From contig JAKBNL010000005.1 in NCBI GenBank assembly GCA_021831035.1, forward strand, positions 1-64,000: 64,000 bases of DNA, written 5' to 3'. Positions 17,189-25,403 of the stretch are shown piece after piece. Origin of the DNA: Actinomycetes bacterium (lineage in GTDB: Bacteria; Actinomycetota; Acidimicrobiia; Acidimicrobiales; RAAP-2). Each line of letters begins with the position of its first letter. The first letter of the stretch is position 1. Made by a program: the position numbers and the translations under genes. The notes beneath the pieces are model-generated. The model ran no database searches. It had not been told where the DNA came from and saw nothing but the letters and a program-made list of their open reading frames with translations.

Positions 17189-18166
17189 GTGTTCCCCGCC
17201 CAGCGACCCCGCCGTCTGCGCGCCAGCGCCGCCCTGCGCGACCTCGTCGCCGAGACCGACCTCCGCGCGTCCCGGCTGATCGCGCCGCTGTTCGTCGCCG
17301 AGGGGCGCGACGAGCCCCGGCCGATCCTCTCCTTGCCTGGCCACTCCCAGCACACGCTGGACTCGCTGCGCCGCGAGGTCGAGGCGCTCGCCGGGGCGGG
17401 GGTGGGCGCGGTGATCCTCTTCGGGGTCCCCGAGCGCAAGGACGAGACCGGCTCGGGGGCCTGGGACCCCGAGGGGGTCGTCCAGGTGGCCCTGGCGCGC
17501 CTGCGCGCCGACGTCGGTGACGACCTGGTGGTGATGGCCGACCTGTGCCTCGATGAGTACACGAGTCACGGCCACTGCGGGGTGCTCGACCGGCGTGGCG
17601 CGGTCGACAACGACGCCACCCTCGAGCTCTACGCGCGCGTGGCGCTCGCCCAGGCCGCGGCCGGGGCCCACGTGGTCGCCCCGAGCGGCATGATGGACGG
17701 CCAGGTCGGCGCGATCCGCTCGGCCCTCGACGGGGCCGGCTTCAGCGACGTCGCCGTCCTCGCCTACAGCGCGAAGTACGCGAGCGCCCTCTACGGGCCC
17801 TTCCGCGAGGCCGTGGCGGTCGAGATCGCCGGCGGGGGAGACCGGCGCGGGTACCAGCAGGACCCCCGCAACCGCCGCGAGGCGCTGCTCGAGGCGCGCG
17901 CCGACGTCGACCAGGGGGCCGACATGGTCATGGTCAAGCCGGGGATCGCCTACCTCGACGTGCTGAGCGACCTGCGCGCCGCGCTCGACGTGCCGGTCCT
18001 CGCCTACCAGGTGAGCGGGGAGTACGCCATGGTCAAGGCCGCCGACGAGCGGGGCTGGATCGACGGGCGGGCCGTCGCGCTCGAGCTGCTCACCGCCCTG
18101 CGCCGGGCCGGCGCCGACGCGATCCTCACCTACTTCGCGCGCGAGCTGGCCGGGGCGCTGTCGTGA
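17189..18166 (+). CDS. hemB: Delta-aminolevulinic acid dehydratase (porphobilinogen synthase)
   Basis: The 325-residue TIM-barrel condenses two aminolevulinates. The Schiff-base lysines are in YSAKYASALYGPF and MVKPGIAYLD. The metal segment reads DLCLDEYTSHGHCG: Cys120 and Cys130 are kept but the middle ligand is Asp122, where zinc enzymes such as E. coli have cysteine, a mixed Cys/Asp/Cys site. An ADxCxDExTSHGHCG form may be common in actinobacteria, so this need not be abnormal. GTG at 17189; the stop overlaps hemL (GTGA). Confidence 0.95.
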   Translation: MFPAQRPRRLRASAALRDLVAETDLRASRLIAPLFVAEGRDEPRPILSLPGHSQHTLDSLRREVEALAGAGVGAVILFGVPERKDETGSGAWDPEGVVQVALARLRADVGDDLVVMADLCLDEYTSHGHCGVLDRRGAVDNDATLELYARVALAQAAAGAHVVAPSGMMDGQVGAIRSALDGAGFSDVAVLAYSAKYASALYGPFREAVAVEIAGGGDRRGYQQDPRNRREALLEARADVDQGADMVMVKPGIAYLDVLSDLRAALDVPVLAYQVSGEYAMVKAADERGWIDGRAVALELLTALRRAGADAILTYFARELAGALS

Positions 18167-19431
18167 CCAACGACGAGTGGTTCGCGCGCGCGCGCGCGGT
18201 CATCCCCGGGGGGGTCGACTCACCGGTGCGCTCGTTCGCCTCGGTCGGGGGCGTGCCCTACACCGTCGCGCGTGGCGTGGGGGCCTACGTCGAGGACGTC
18301 GAGGGCCGCCGCTACCTCGACTACGTCCAGTCCTACGGCGCCTCACTGGTGGGTCACGCCCACCCCGACGTGGTGGCCGCCGTGGCGCGCGCCGCGGCCG
18401 ACGGGTCGACCTTCGGCGCGCCCACCCCGGGTGAGGTGCTGCTCGCGGAGGCCGTGACGGGCGCCGTCGCCGGGCTCGAGCAGGTCCGGCTCGTCTCGTC
18501 GGGCACCGAGGCCGTCATGAGCGCGGTGCGCCTGGCGCGCGGGGCGACGGGGCGCGACCGCGTCGTGAAGTTCGACGGCTGCTACCACGGTCACTCCGAC
18601 GCCCTGCTCGTGGCCGGCGGCAGCGGGGTCGCCCAGCTCGGGCTGCCCGGCTCGGCCGGGGTCACCGCGGGGGCCGTCGCCGACACCCTCGTCGTGCCCT
18701 ACAACGAGGTCCCGACCCTGGACGAGACGGTGGCCTGCGTGCTCGTCGAGCCGGTGGCCTGCAACATGAACCTGGTCGCGCCCGGCCCGGGCTTCCTCGA
18801 GGGGCTGCGCGCCGAGTGCGACCGCGTCGGTGCGCTGCTCCTCTTCGACGAGGTCATTACCGGCTTCCGCCTGGCTTGGGGCGGGGCCGAGGAACACTTC
18901 GGCGTCACCCCGGACCTGTGGTGCTTCGGCAAGGTGATCGGCGGCGGGCTACCGGTGGGCGCCTTCGGCGGACGGCGCGCGACGCTGCGCGCCCTCGCGC
19001 CCGAGGGCCCCGTCTACCAGGCGGGGACGCTCTCGGGCAACCCGCTCGCCACGGCGGCCGGGCTCCAGGTCCTCGCCATGGTTGGCGGGGACGAGCTCGC
19101 GGCGCTGGCCGAGCGCGTACAGGGGCTGGCGCGCGCGATCGAGGCCGCGGTCACCGACGCCGGTCTCTTCTGCCGGGTCCCCTCCGTCGGGGCCCTGGCC
19201 GGGATCTACCTCGCCGAAGAGGAGTTCGCGACGCCGACCAACGCCGACGAAGTGCGCGCGCTGGCGACCAACGGGCTCTACCCCCGGTTCTTCCACGGGA
19301 TGCTCGAGCGCGGCGTCGCCCTGGCGCCCGGCGCCTACGAGATCCTCTTCACCTCGCTCGCCCACAGCGACGCCGACCTCGCGCGCACGGCCGAGGTCGC
19401 CGGCGAGGTGGCGCGTTCGCTGCGCCCGTGA
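18163..19431 (+). CDS. hemL: Glutamate-1-semialdehyde 2,1-aminomutase
   Basis: The 422-residue fold-type I PLP enzyme converts glutamate-1-semialdehyde to 5-aminolevulinate. PGGVDSPVRSF near the N-terminus is specific to HemL; SSGTEAVMSA and KFDGCYHGHSD bind PLP; LLLFDEVITGFR precedes the Schiff-base lysine Lys257 in FGKVIGGGLPVGAFGG. Start GTG overlaps hemB. Gene order hemACDBL places it out of pathway order but in one transcription unit. The stop overlaps the following membrane-protein gene. Confidence 0.95.
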   Translation: MTNDEWFARARAVIPGGVDSPVRSFASVGGVPYTVARGVGAYVEDVEGRRYLDYVQSYGASLVGHAHPDVVAAVARAAADGSTFGAPTPGEVLLAEAVTGAVAGLEQVRLVSSGTEAVMSAVRLARGATGRDRVVKFDGCYHGHSDALLVAGGSGVAQLGLPGSAGVTAGAVADTLVVPYNEVPTLDETVACVLVEPVACNMNLVAPGPGFLEGLRAECDRVGALLLFDEVITGFRLAWGGAEEHFGVTPDLWCFGKVIGGGLPVGAFGGRRATLRALAPEGPVYQAGTLSGNPLATAAGLQVLAMVGGDELAALAERVQGLARAIEAAVTDAGLFCRVPSVGALAGIYLAEEEFATPTNADEVRALATNGLYPRFFHGMLERGVALAPGAYEILFTSLAHSDADLARTAEVAGEVARSLRP

Positions 19432-20528
19432 GCACCGTCGTCAGCGTCGGCTGGAGCGTTCGGCCGTCCTTCGTCCCCCACGGCCCCACCGAGCCGGTGA
19501 CCCTCCTCGTCGACGACGCGGCCCTCACCCAACTGGCCGGGGCGCCGCCGGTCGCCTGGCAGACGCCCTGGGGCGAGCTCGGTGAGGTGGAGCTCGTGCG
19601 CGCGGCCGGCCGGATCGGGCTCGCCGCCACGGTCGGCGGGGTGCGCTACCTCTGGCGTCGCCGCGGGGTCGACGGGTTCGACGAGCTGGCCGCGCTGGTC
19701 GAGGCTCACGGCGGGGTGGTGCGCCGGGGTCGGCCGCGCCTCGCCCTGGCGGTGGTGGCCGCGGCGGTGCTCGTGGCGTCGGTCGCCGCCGGCGCGGTCG
19801 CCTGGCTGGTGCGCCGCGGACCCGACGAGCTGGCGAGCGCCCGCGGCGCCAACCTGACCCTGGCGGACCTGCCCCCCGGCTGGTACGCGAACAGCGAGGG
19901 CGTCCTGTCCTACATCGTCCCGCCGGCCAGCAAGGTCTACACCTCGACCACCACGACGGCCCCGAGCGCCGCGACGGGCGCGAACCGGGCCTTCGCCGCC
20001 GCCGCGTCGGTCTTCCAGACCTGTCTCGGGGTCAGCGCGCGCGCCGACCGCGTCTACGGGGCGGCCGGCCAGCAGCCCGACTACCAGGTCTCCTCGCCGG
20101 TGTTCGAGAGCAACCTCGGCGGCGGTGGCGAGATCGCCTCGGTCGCCCAGTACTACCGGACGACGACGATGGTGCGCCGCGACACCGCCGAGATGAGTCG
20201 CGCCGGCTTCGGCCGCTGCTTCGTCGACTCCCAGGCCGCGCTCTTGCTGGGTGAGGAGGGCCAGTCCGCCCAGGCCCCGCCGGGGGCCGTGTCGTGGCGG
20301 CCCCACACGCTCTTGTCGTCGGTCTTCGCGCGCGGGGGCTACGTGCGCCTCGACGTGCCGCTACTGAGCGTCAGCCTCCAGCTCGTCGTGGCGGTCGTGA
20401 CCCACGGCCACTACGAGGTGACCCTCGACGCCCTGGTGCCGTCGTTCGACCGGGCCCGTGGTCTGATCGAGAGCCTCGTCGCGACCATCCAGTCGCGCGT
20501 GAGCACCCCCTCGGCGCGCGCGGCCTAG
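19428..20528 (+). CDS. Single-pass membrane protein of unknown function, co-translated with hemL
   Basis: The 366-residue product has three parts. Residues 1-103 form a soluble domain (GWSVRPSFVPHG, LLVDDAALTQL, VRYLWRRRGVDGF) that may be PH-like. Residues 104-127 are one transmembrane helix (ALAVVAAAVLVASVAAGAVAW) followed by arginines. The remainder is a secreted domain with a threonine/serine-rich stretch (STTTTAPSAAT) and two cysteines (FQTCLG, GRCFVD) that could pair. The GTG at 19428 overlaps the hemL stop by GTGA. I recognise no family. Its stop interlocks with that of the convergent reductase gene on CTAG (20525-20528). Confidence 0.65.
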   Translation: MSTVVSVGWSVRPSFVPHGPTEPVTLLVDDAALTQLAGAPPVAWQTPWGELGEVELVRAAGRIGLAATVGGVRYLWRRRGVDGFDELAALVEAHGGVVRRGRPRLALAVVAAAVLVASVAAGAVAWLVRRGPDELASARGANLTLADLPPGWYANSEGVLSYIVPPASKVYTSTTTTAPSAATGANRAFAAAASVFQTCLGVSARADRVYGAAGQQPDYQVSSPVFESNLGGGGEIASVAQYYRTTTMVRRDTAEMSRAGFGRCFVDSQAALLLGEEGQSAQAPPGAVSWRPHTLLSSVFARGGYVRLDVPLLSVSLQLVVAVVTHGHYEVTLDALVPSFDRARGLIESLVATIQSRVSTPSARAA

Positions 20529-21853
20529 GACTCCTCGTCGAACAGGACGGCCCAGACCGACTCGGGCAGGGCGCGGGCCAGGCGCACCGAGGCTCGGTAG
20601 GCGCGCTCGCCCGGGCCGGGCTCGTCGTCGCGCATGAGGTTCGCCATCACCACGAGGAGCTCGTTCATCACCGGGGCGACCCGCAGGCCGGCGCCGACGC
20701 AGGCCGCGAGCACCCGGGGCTCCGAGAGCAGGCGCACGAAGGCCCGCGCGAGCAGGTAGTAGTCGCCGTAGCGAGCCTCGAGGCGCGCCTCGTACCCCTC
20801 GAGCGCCGACGGGTCGTCGGTGAGGAGGGCCTCGCCGAGCACGGCCGCGGCGAGCCGGCCGGTCTCGTAGCCGTAGGCGATGCCCTCACCGTTGAAGGGG
20901 TTGATCGCGCTGGCGGCGTCACCGACGACGAGCGTGTTGGCCCCCGCGCGGGGCCCGCGCGCGAACCCCATCGGGAGTCGCCCACCGGTCGGCGCCCCGA
21001 GGGCGGTCGTCGCGTCGAGCCCCCAGTCGTCGCCGATCTGGGCGACGAAGCGCTCCTGGAGCTTGGTGGTGTTGACCCCGCGCCACGCGCCGGCCGTCGA
21101 GAGCAGGCCCACGCCCACGTTGAGCCGGCCGTCGCCGAGGGGGAAGACCCACCCGTAGCCCGGGACCGGGCGACCCGACTCGTCGCGCAGCTCGAGGTAC
21201 GAGTCGATCCAGGGCTCGTCGTGGCGGTCGCTGGCGTAGTAGCCCCGCAGCGCCATCCCCATCGGCCAGCGGCGGTTGCGCGTCACGCCGAGGGCCCGGC
21301 CGAGACGGGAGTTCTGCCCGTCGGCCGCCACCACGTAGCGCGCCCGCAGCGCGGCGCGCTCGCCGGTGTCGACGTCGCGCACGACGACCCCGCGGACGCC
21401 CCCGAGACGCCCGGGCGCGCCGGGGGAGGGCTCGAGCGGGTCGGTCGCCTCGGCGTGGGTCAGCACCACCGCACCGTGGGCCGCCGCGTGGCGCGCCACC
21501 AGGTCGTCGAGGTCGAAGCGGGTGATCGTGTAGCCGTAGTCGGGGAAGCGCGGGTGCGCGGGCCAGGACATCTCGAGCGAGGCCCCGAAGCCGTGGGCGC
21601 GCAGACCGCGGTAGCGGTGGCCGTGGGTCGCGACCTCGCCCTCGAGGCCCATGTCGGCGAGCTGGCGCACCGAGCGCGGGGTCAGCCCGTCACCGCAGGT
21701 CTTCGCGCGCGGGAACTCCTTCTTCTCCACCACGCACACCGACCAGCCCGCGCGCGCGAGCCAGTAGGCGCAGGCCGAGCCCGAGGGGCCGGCACCGACC
21801 ACCACCACGTCGTAGGGGGTCGCGGCCACACTCGACAGGGGCTGGTCGGGCAC
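20525..21853 (-). CDS. Geranylgeranyl reductase-family FAD oxidoreductase (MenJ-like menaquinone reductase candidate)
   Basis: The 442-residue flavoprotein shows VVVVGAGPSGSACAYWLARAG (FAD dinucleotide fold), the family motif FPRAKTCGDGLTPRSV, and GDAASAINPFNGEGIAYGYETG, the second FAD contact. Members reduce isoprenoid double bonds in archaeal lipids, chlorophyll side chains or menaquinone. Divergence from nuoA, as in other actinobacteria where the MenJ-type enzyme neighbours complex I, makes saturation of menaquinone's side chain the best guess. GTG at 21853 follows a clean TAAGGT -10 box by six bases. Confidence 0.82.
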   Translation of the reverse strand: MPDQPLSSVAATPYDVVVVGAGPSGSACAYWLARAGWSVCVVEKKEFPRAKTCGDGLTPRSVRQLADMGLEGEVATHGHRYRGLRAHGFGASLEMSWPAHPRFPDYGYTITRFDLDDLVARHAAAHGAVVLTHAEATDPLEPSPGAPGRLGGVRGVVVRDVDTGERAALRARYVVAADGQNSRLGRALGVTRNRRWPMGMALRGYYASDRHDEPWIDSYLELRDESGRPVPGYGWVFPLGDGRLNVGVGLLSTAGAWRGVNTTKLQERFVAQIGDDWGLDATTALGAPTGGRLPMGFARGPRAGANTLVVGDAASAINPFNGEGIAYGYETGRLAAAVLGEALLTDDPSALEGYEARLEARYGDYYLLARAFVRLLSEPRVLAACVGAGLRVAPVMNELLVVMANLMRDDEPGPGERAYRASVRLARALPESVWAVLFDEES

Positions 21854-21859
21854 CCGGAC

Positions 21860-21865
21860 ACCTTA
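21860..21865 (-). promoter_or_regulatory. -10 box TAAGGT for the geranylgeranyl reductase-family gene
   Basis: TAAGGT on the minus strand, then six bases (GTCCGG), then GTG. It is independent of any stop codon and has no ribosome binding site: a clear leaderless case. Confidence 0.6.
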
Positions 21866-21922
21866 GGCGCGACGGGGCGCGGCGCCGGTGTGCGCGCGTC
21901 GGAGGGAGGTTCGCGGACCTGG

Positions 21923-21928
21923 TAGAAA
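21923..21928 (+). promoter_or_regulatory. Possible -10 box TAGAAA for the nuo operon
   Basis: TAGAAA lies two bases before the ATG at 21931 and eight before an in-frame GTG at 21937. If it is the real -10 box, the ATG would be upstream of the transcript's start and nuoA would begin at the GTG. The final T of the consensus is missing. Confidence 0.35.
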
Positions 21929-21930
21929 AG

Positions 21931-22380
21931 ATGGACGTGAGCCAGTACCTCCCGCTGTTGGTGATGCTCGCGTTGGGCGTCGTCTTCGTCGGCGGCTCCC
22001 TGATCGCGTCGGCCGTCCTCGCCCCGCACAAGCGCCCCACCGACGCCAAGCTCGCCCCCTACGAGTGTGGCATCGTGCCCGAGATCGAGTCGCCCCAGCG
22101 CTTCCCGGTGCGCTTCTACCTGGTGGCGATGATCTTCGTGATCTTCGACATTGAGGTTGTCTTCATGTACCCCTTCGCCGTCGTCTTCCACCAGCTCGGG
22201 GCGTTCGGCCTCGTCGAGGTGCTGATCTTCTCGGCCACGGTCTTCGGGGCCCTGCTCTTCCTCGTGAGCGAGGGGGCCCTCACCTGGGGGCCGGTCAAGC
22301 ACCTCGTGCGCGCGATGCCCACGCGCACGACGTCCTCGACGATCCAGCGCGTCGGCGCCGAGGGTGAGCGGGTGGCCTGA
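21931..22380 (+). CDS. nuoA: NADH-quinone oxidoreductase subunit A
   Basis: The product has 149 residues (147 if GTG 21937 is used, as the -10 box suggests). It has three membrane helices and the conserved loop [37 protein letters not shown], here with the usual quinone-site residues. It is a small membrane subunit at the junction of the hydrophilic and membrane arms. The stop overlaps the nuoB ATG (TGATG). Confidence 0.93.
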   Translation: MDVSQYLPLLVMLALGVVFVGGSLIASAVLAPHKRPTDAKLAPYECGIVPEIESPQRFPVRFYLVAMIFVIFDIEVVFMYPFAVVFHQLGAFGLVEVLIFSATVFGALLFLVSEGALTWGPVKHLVRAMPTRTTSSTIQRVGAEGERVA

Positions 22381-22937
22381 TGGCCCTGGAGGACCTCCAC
22401 CACAACTTCCTCACCGGACGGCTCGAGGACATGGTCCGCTGGGCCCGACGGGCCTCGGTCTGGCCGGCGACCTTCGGGCTCGCGTGCTGCGCGATCGAGA
22501 TGATGGCCGCCGGGGCGGCCGACTACGACCTCGCGCGCTACGGGATGGAGGTCTTCCGCAACTCGCCGCGCCAGGCCGACCTGATGATCGTCGCGGGCCG
22601 GGTCAGCCAGAAGATGGCCCCCGTGCTGCGTCAGGTCTACGACCAGATGATGGAGCCCAAGTGGGTCATCTCGATGGGCGTGTGCGCCTCGTCGGGCGGG
22701 ATGTTCAACAACTACGCCATCGTCCAGGGCGTCGACCAGATCGTGCCGGTCGACGTCTACGCGCCCGGCTGCCCGCCGAGCCCCGAGACGCTGATGCACG
22801 CGATCCTGACCCTGCACGAGAAGATCCGCACCGGTGAGGTGCTGCGCCGCCGCGAGGGCGCGACCCCGCCCGCGGCGGGATCCGACGGCTGGACCCCGGA
22901 GGTCCCGGTGACGGTGAGGCTGGGTACGCCCACGTGA
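22380..22937 (+). CDS. nuoB: NADH-quinone oxidoreductase subunit B
   Basis: The 185-residue subunit binds the terminal [4Fe-4S] cluster N2. The tandem-cysteine motif [28 protein letters not shown] and [11 protein letters not shown] supply the four cysteines. It transfers electrons to menaquinone at the interface with NuoD. The ATG at 22380 shares its A with the nuoA stop. The last 30 residues are a variable tail. Confidence 0.96.
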   Translation: MALEDLHHNFLTGRLEDMVRWARRASVWPATFGLACCAIEMMAAGAADYDLARYGMEVFRNSPRQADLMIVAGRVSQKMAPVLRQVYDQMMEPKWVISMGVCASSGGMFNNYAIVQGVDQIVPVDVYAPGCPPSPETLMHAILTLHEKIRTGEVLRRREGATPPAAGSDGWTPEVPVTVRLGTPT

Positions 22938-23428
22938 TCCCCCTGCCCCCAATGGCCCCTCCCGGCGTGGCGTGCGCGGACGCTCTCGCCTGCGACGTCG
23001 CCTGCTTCCCGGCGCGCGACGCCTACCTCGACCTCGTGCGCGCGTGGCGCGAGGACGGCTTCGAGGTCTGCGCCGACCTCTGTGGGGTCGACTACCTCGG
23101 TCACCCCGGTCGGTCCCTGCCCGAGGGCGTGGTCGCGACCCGCTTCGAGGTCGTGGTGAACCTGCTCAGTGTCTCGACGCGCCGGCGCGTGCGCGTGCGG
23201 GTGCAGGCCGGCGATCGCGAGCCTCGCGTCCCCTCCCTCTTCGGGGTCTACCCCGGGACCGAGGCGATGGAGCGCGAGGCCTTCGACCTCTTCGGGATCC
23301 TCTTCGACGGCCACCCCGACCTGACGCGGATCCTCATGCCCGAGGACTGGGAGGGTCACCCGCTGCGCAAGGACTACGCCGTCGGCCGGGTCCCCGTCCA
23401 GTTCAAGCAAGCGCCGGGACCGCGGTGA
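22934..23428 (+). CDS. nuoC: NADH-quinone oxidoreductase subunit C
   Basis: At 164 residues this is the 30-kDa subunit. The conserved C-terminal half is clear: [47 protein letters not shown]. The N-terminal part is shorter than in many species. GTG at 22934 overlaps nuoB by GTGA, and the stop overlaps nuoD the same way. It is separate from NuoD, unlike the NuoCD fusion of enterobacteria. Confidence 0.93.
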   Translation: MIPLPPMAPPGVACADALACDVACFPARDAYLDLVRAWREDGFEVCADLCGVDYLGHPGRSLPEGVVATRFEVVVNLLSVSTRRRVRVRVQAGDREPRVPSLFGVYPGTEAMEREAFDLFGILFDGHPDLTRILMPEDWEGHPLRKDYAVGRVPVQFKQAPGPR

Positions 23429-24789
23429 GCGACGTGACCCACGAGACCACGGTGCGCGTCGCCGAGCGGGTGGAGCGGCTCACGGCCGAGACCTCCGAGG
23501 GCCCCCAGGGTCTGCTCGAGCGGCGCGCCACCCGCCGCGACGAGCTCGGCCGCGAGGTCGGTGCCGTGCTGCGCGGCACGGGGCTCGCCCTCGACCCGCG
23601 CGACGTCGACGTCGAGCGCAGCGACGACGAGACGATGATCATCAACATGGGCCCGGCGCACCCCTCGACCCACGGGGTACTACGGCTCATGCTCGAGCTC
23701 GACGGCGAGTACGTGCTGCGCACCAAGCCGGTGATCGGCTACCTGCACACGGGCATGGAGAAGACCGGTGAGACGCTCAGCTACGTCCAGGGCGCGACCA
23801 ACGTGACCCGCATGGACTACCTGAGCCCGATCTCGAACGAGCTGGGCTTCTGCACGGCGGTCGAGACCCTGCTCGGGGTGGAGCTGCCGGCGCGCGCGGT
23901 GTGGATCCGCATGATGATGGCCGAGCTCAATCGGGTGGCGTCGCACCTCGTGTGGATGGCCACCAACGGGATGGACCTCGGCTCGACCTCGATGATGATC
24001 TACGGCTTCCGTGAGCGCGAGCTGATCCTCGCGTTCTTCGAGAAGACGACCGGGCTGCGCATGAACAACAACTACGTCCGCCCCGGCGGGGTCGCGGCCG
24101 ACCTCCCCGACGGGTGGGAGGACGACGTCACGGTGATCTGCGACACCATCCTCGAGCGCACCGACGAGTACGACGAGCTGCTCACCGGCCAGCCCATCTT
24201 CCGGGGCCGGATGGAGGGCGTGGCCCCCATCTCGGCCGAGGAGGCGATGGCCCTGGGGGTCACCGGTCCGATCCTGCGCTCGACGGGGGTGGCGTGGGAC
24301 CTGCGCCGCACGATGCCCTACCTCGCCTACGACCAGGTCGACTTCGACGTCATCGTCGGCACCTACGGCGACAACTTCGACCGATTCGCCGTGCGCCTCA
24401 ATGAGATCCGCGAGTCGATCCGCATCGTGCGCCAGTGCGTCGAGCGGATGCCCCTCGGCGACTACCGCGTCCAGGACGCGAAGGTCACCCCGCCGCCGCG
24501 CGCGCGCATCGACGAGTCGATGGAGGCCCTCATCCACCACTTCAAGCTTTTCACCGAGGGCTTCCAGGTGCCGGCCGGCGAGGTCTACACCGCGATCGAG
24601 TCACCGCGCGGGGAGCTCGGCTGCTACCTCGTCTCCGACGGCGGGCCGCACCCGTTCCGGCTGCACGTGCGCGCGCCGAGCTTCGTCAACCTCCAGGCGG
24701 TGCCGCTCATGATGCGCGGCGGCATGGTCTCGGACGCGATCACCGTGATCTCCTCGGTCGACCCGATCATGGGCGAGGTGGATCGGTGA
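23425..24789 (+). CDS. nuoD: NADH-quinone oxidoreductase subunit D
   Basis: The 454-residue 49-kDa subunit has MGPAHPSTHGVLRLMLELDGE, TGMEKTGETLSY, MAELNRVASHL and GELGCYLVSDGG, residues lining the quinone pocket opposite NuoB. About 70 residues precede the first conserved motif, rich in Glu/Arg and predicted helical (RVAERVERLTAETSEG); this is longer than typical. GTG at 23425 overlaps nuoC by GTGA, which fixes the start, so the extension is probably translated. Confidence 0.95.
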   Translation: MSDVTHETTVRVAERVERLTAETSEGPQGLLERRATRRDELGREVGAVLRGTGLALDPRDVDVERSDDETMIINMGPAHPSTHGVLRLMLELDGEYVLRTKPVIGYLHTGMEKTGETLSYVQGATNVTRMDYLSPISNELGFCTAVETLLGVELPARAVWIRMMMAELNRVASHLVWMATNGMDLGSTSMMIYGFRERELILAFFEKTTGLRMNNNYVRPGGVAADLPDGWEDDVTVICDTILERTDEYDELLTGQPIFRGRMEGVAPISAEEAMALGVTGPILRSTGVAWDLRRTMPYLAYDQVDFDVIVGTYGDNFDRFAVRLNEIRESIRIVRQCVERMPLGDYRVQDAKVTPPPRARIDESMEALIHHFKLFTEGFQVPAGEVYTAIESPRGELGCYLVSDGGPHPFRLHVRAPSFVNLQAVPLMMRGGMVSDAITVISSVDPIMGEVDR

Positions 24790-25403
24790 GCCACCTGCGC
24801 GTCGACCTACGCCAGCGCGCCGAGGAGCTCGTCGCCCTGTACCCCCGTCCCCGCTCGGCGATGCTGCCGTTGCTGCACCTGGTCCAAGAGCAGGACGGCT
24901 ACGTCAGCCCGGAGGGGATCGACGAGGTCGCCGAGCTCACCGGCACCACGCCGGCCGACGTGCGCGGCACGGCGTCCTTCTACGACATGTTCCACCTCGA
25001 GCCGGTGGGCCGCTACGTGGTGGGGGTGTGCACGAACATCGCCTGCCTGCTGGCCGGCGGTGAGGAGCTGCTCGCGCACGCCTCGCGGCGACTCGACTGC
25101 GCGGTCGGCTCGACCACCGACGACGGCCTCTTCACCCTGGAAGAGACCGAGTGCCTGGCCGACTGCGGCCACGCGCCGTGCGTGACGGTCAACCACCGCT
25201 ACGTGCGCACCACCACGCCCGAGGCCTTCGACGCGATGATCGACGAGGTCCGCCAGGGCCGGCGCGACCACGAGATCCCCGACCACGGCACGCTCGTGCG
25301 GGTGCGGCGTAACGGTGGCCTGCGCGTCCCCGACGAGGTCATCGCCGCCGAGCGCGCCGCCGCCAAGGCCGCGCGCGCCCGCCGTCTCGAGGGGGCCGGC
25401 TGA
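24786..25403 (+). CDS. nuoE: NADH-quinone oxidoreductase subunit E
   Basis: The 205-residue 24-kDa subunit carries a [2Fe-2S] cluster in a thioredoxin-like domain: VCTNIACLLAGG gives the first cysteine pair and CLADCGHAPCV the second. The helical N-terminus (LPLLHLVQEQDGYVSPEG, VRGTASFYDMF) is typical. The last 40 residues are basic and extend beyond the domain. GTG at 24786 overlaps nuoD. It works with NuoF and NuoG in the NADH-oxidising module. Confidence 0.93.
   Translation: MSHLRVDLRQRAEELVALYPRPRSAMLPLLHLVQEQDGYVSPEGIDEVAELTGTTPADVRGTASFYDMFHLEPVGRYVVGVCTNIACLLAGGEELLAHASRRLDCAVGSTTDDGLFTLEETECLADCGHAPCVTVNHRYVRTTTPEAFDAMIDEVRQGRRDHEIPDHGTLVRVRRNGGLRVPDEVIAAERAAAKAARARRLEGAG

Noticed and set aside
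13600..21940. Rex operators upstream of rex, hemA or nuoA
   Set aside because: No TTGTGA-type dyad with the expected spacing is visible in any of these upstream regions.
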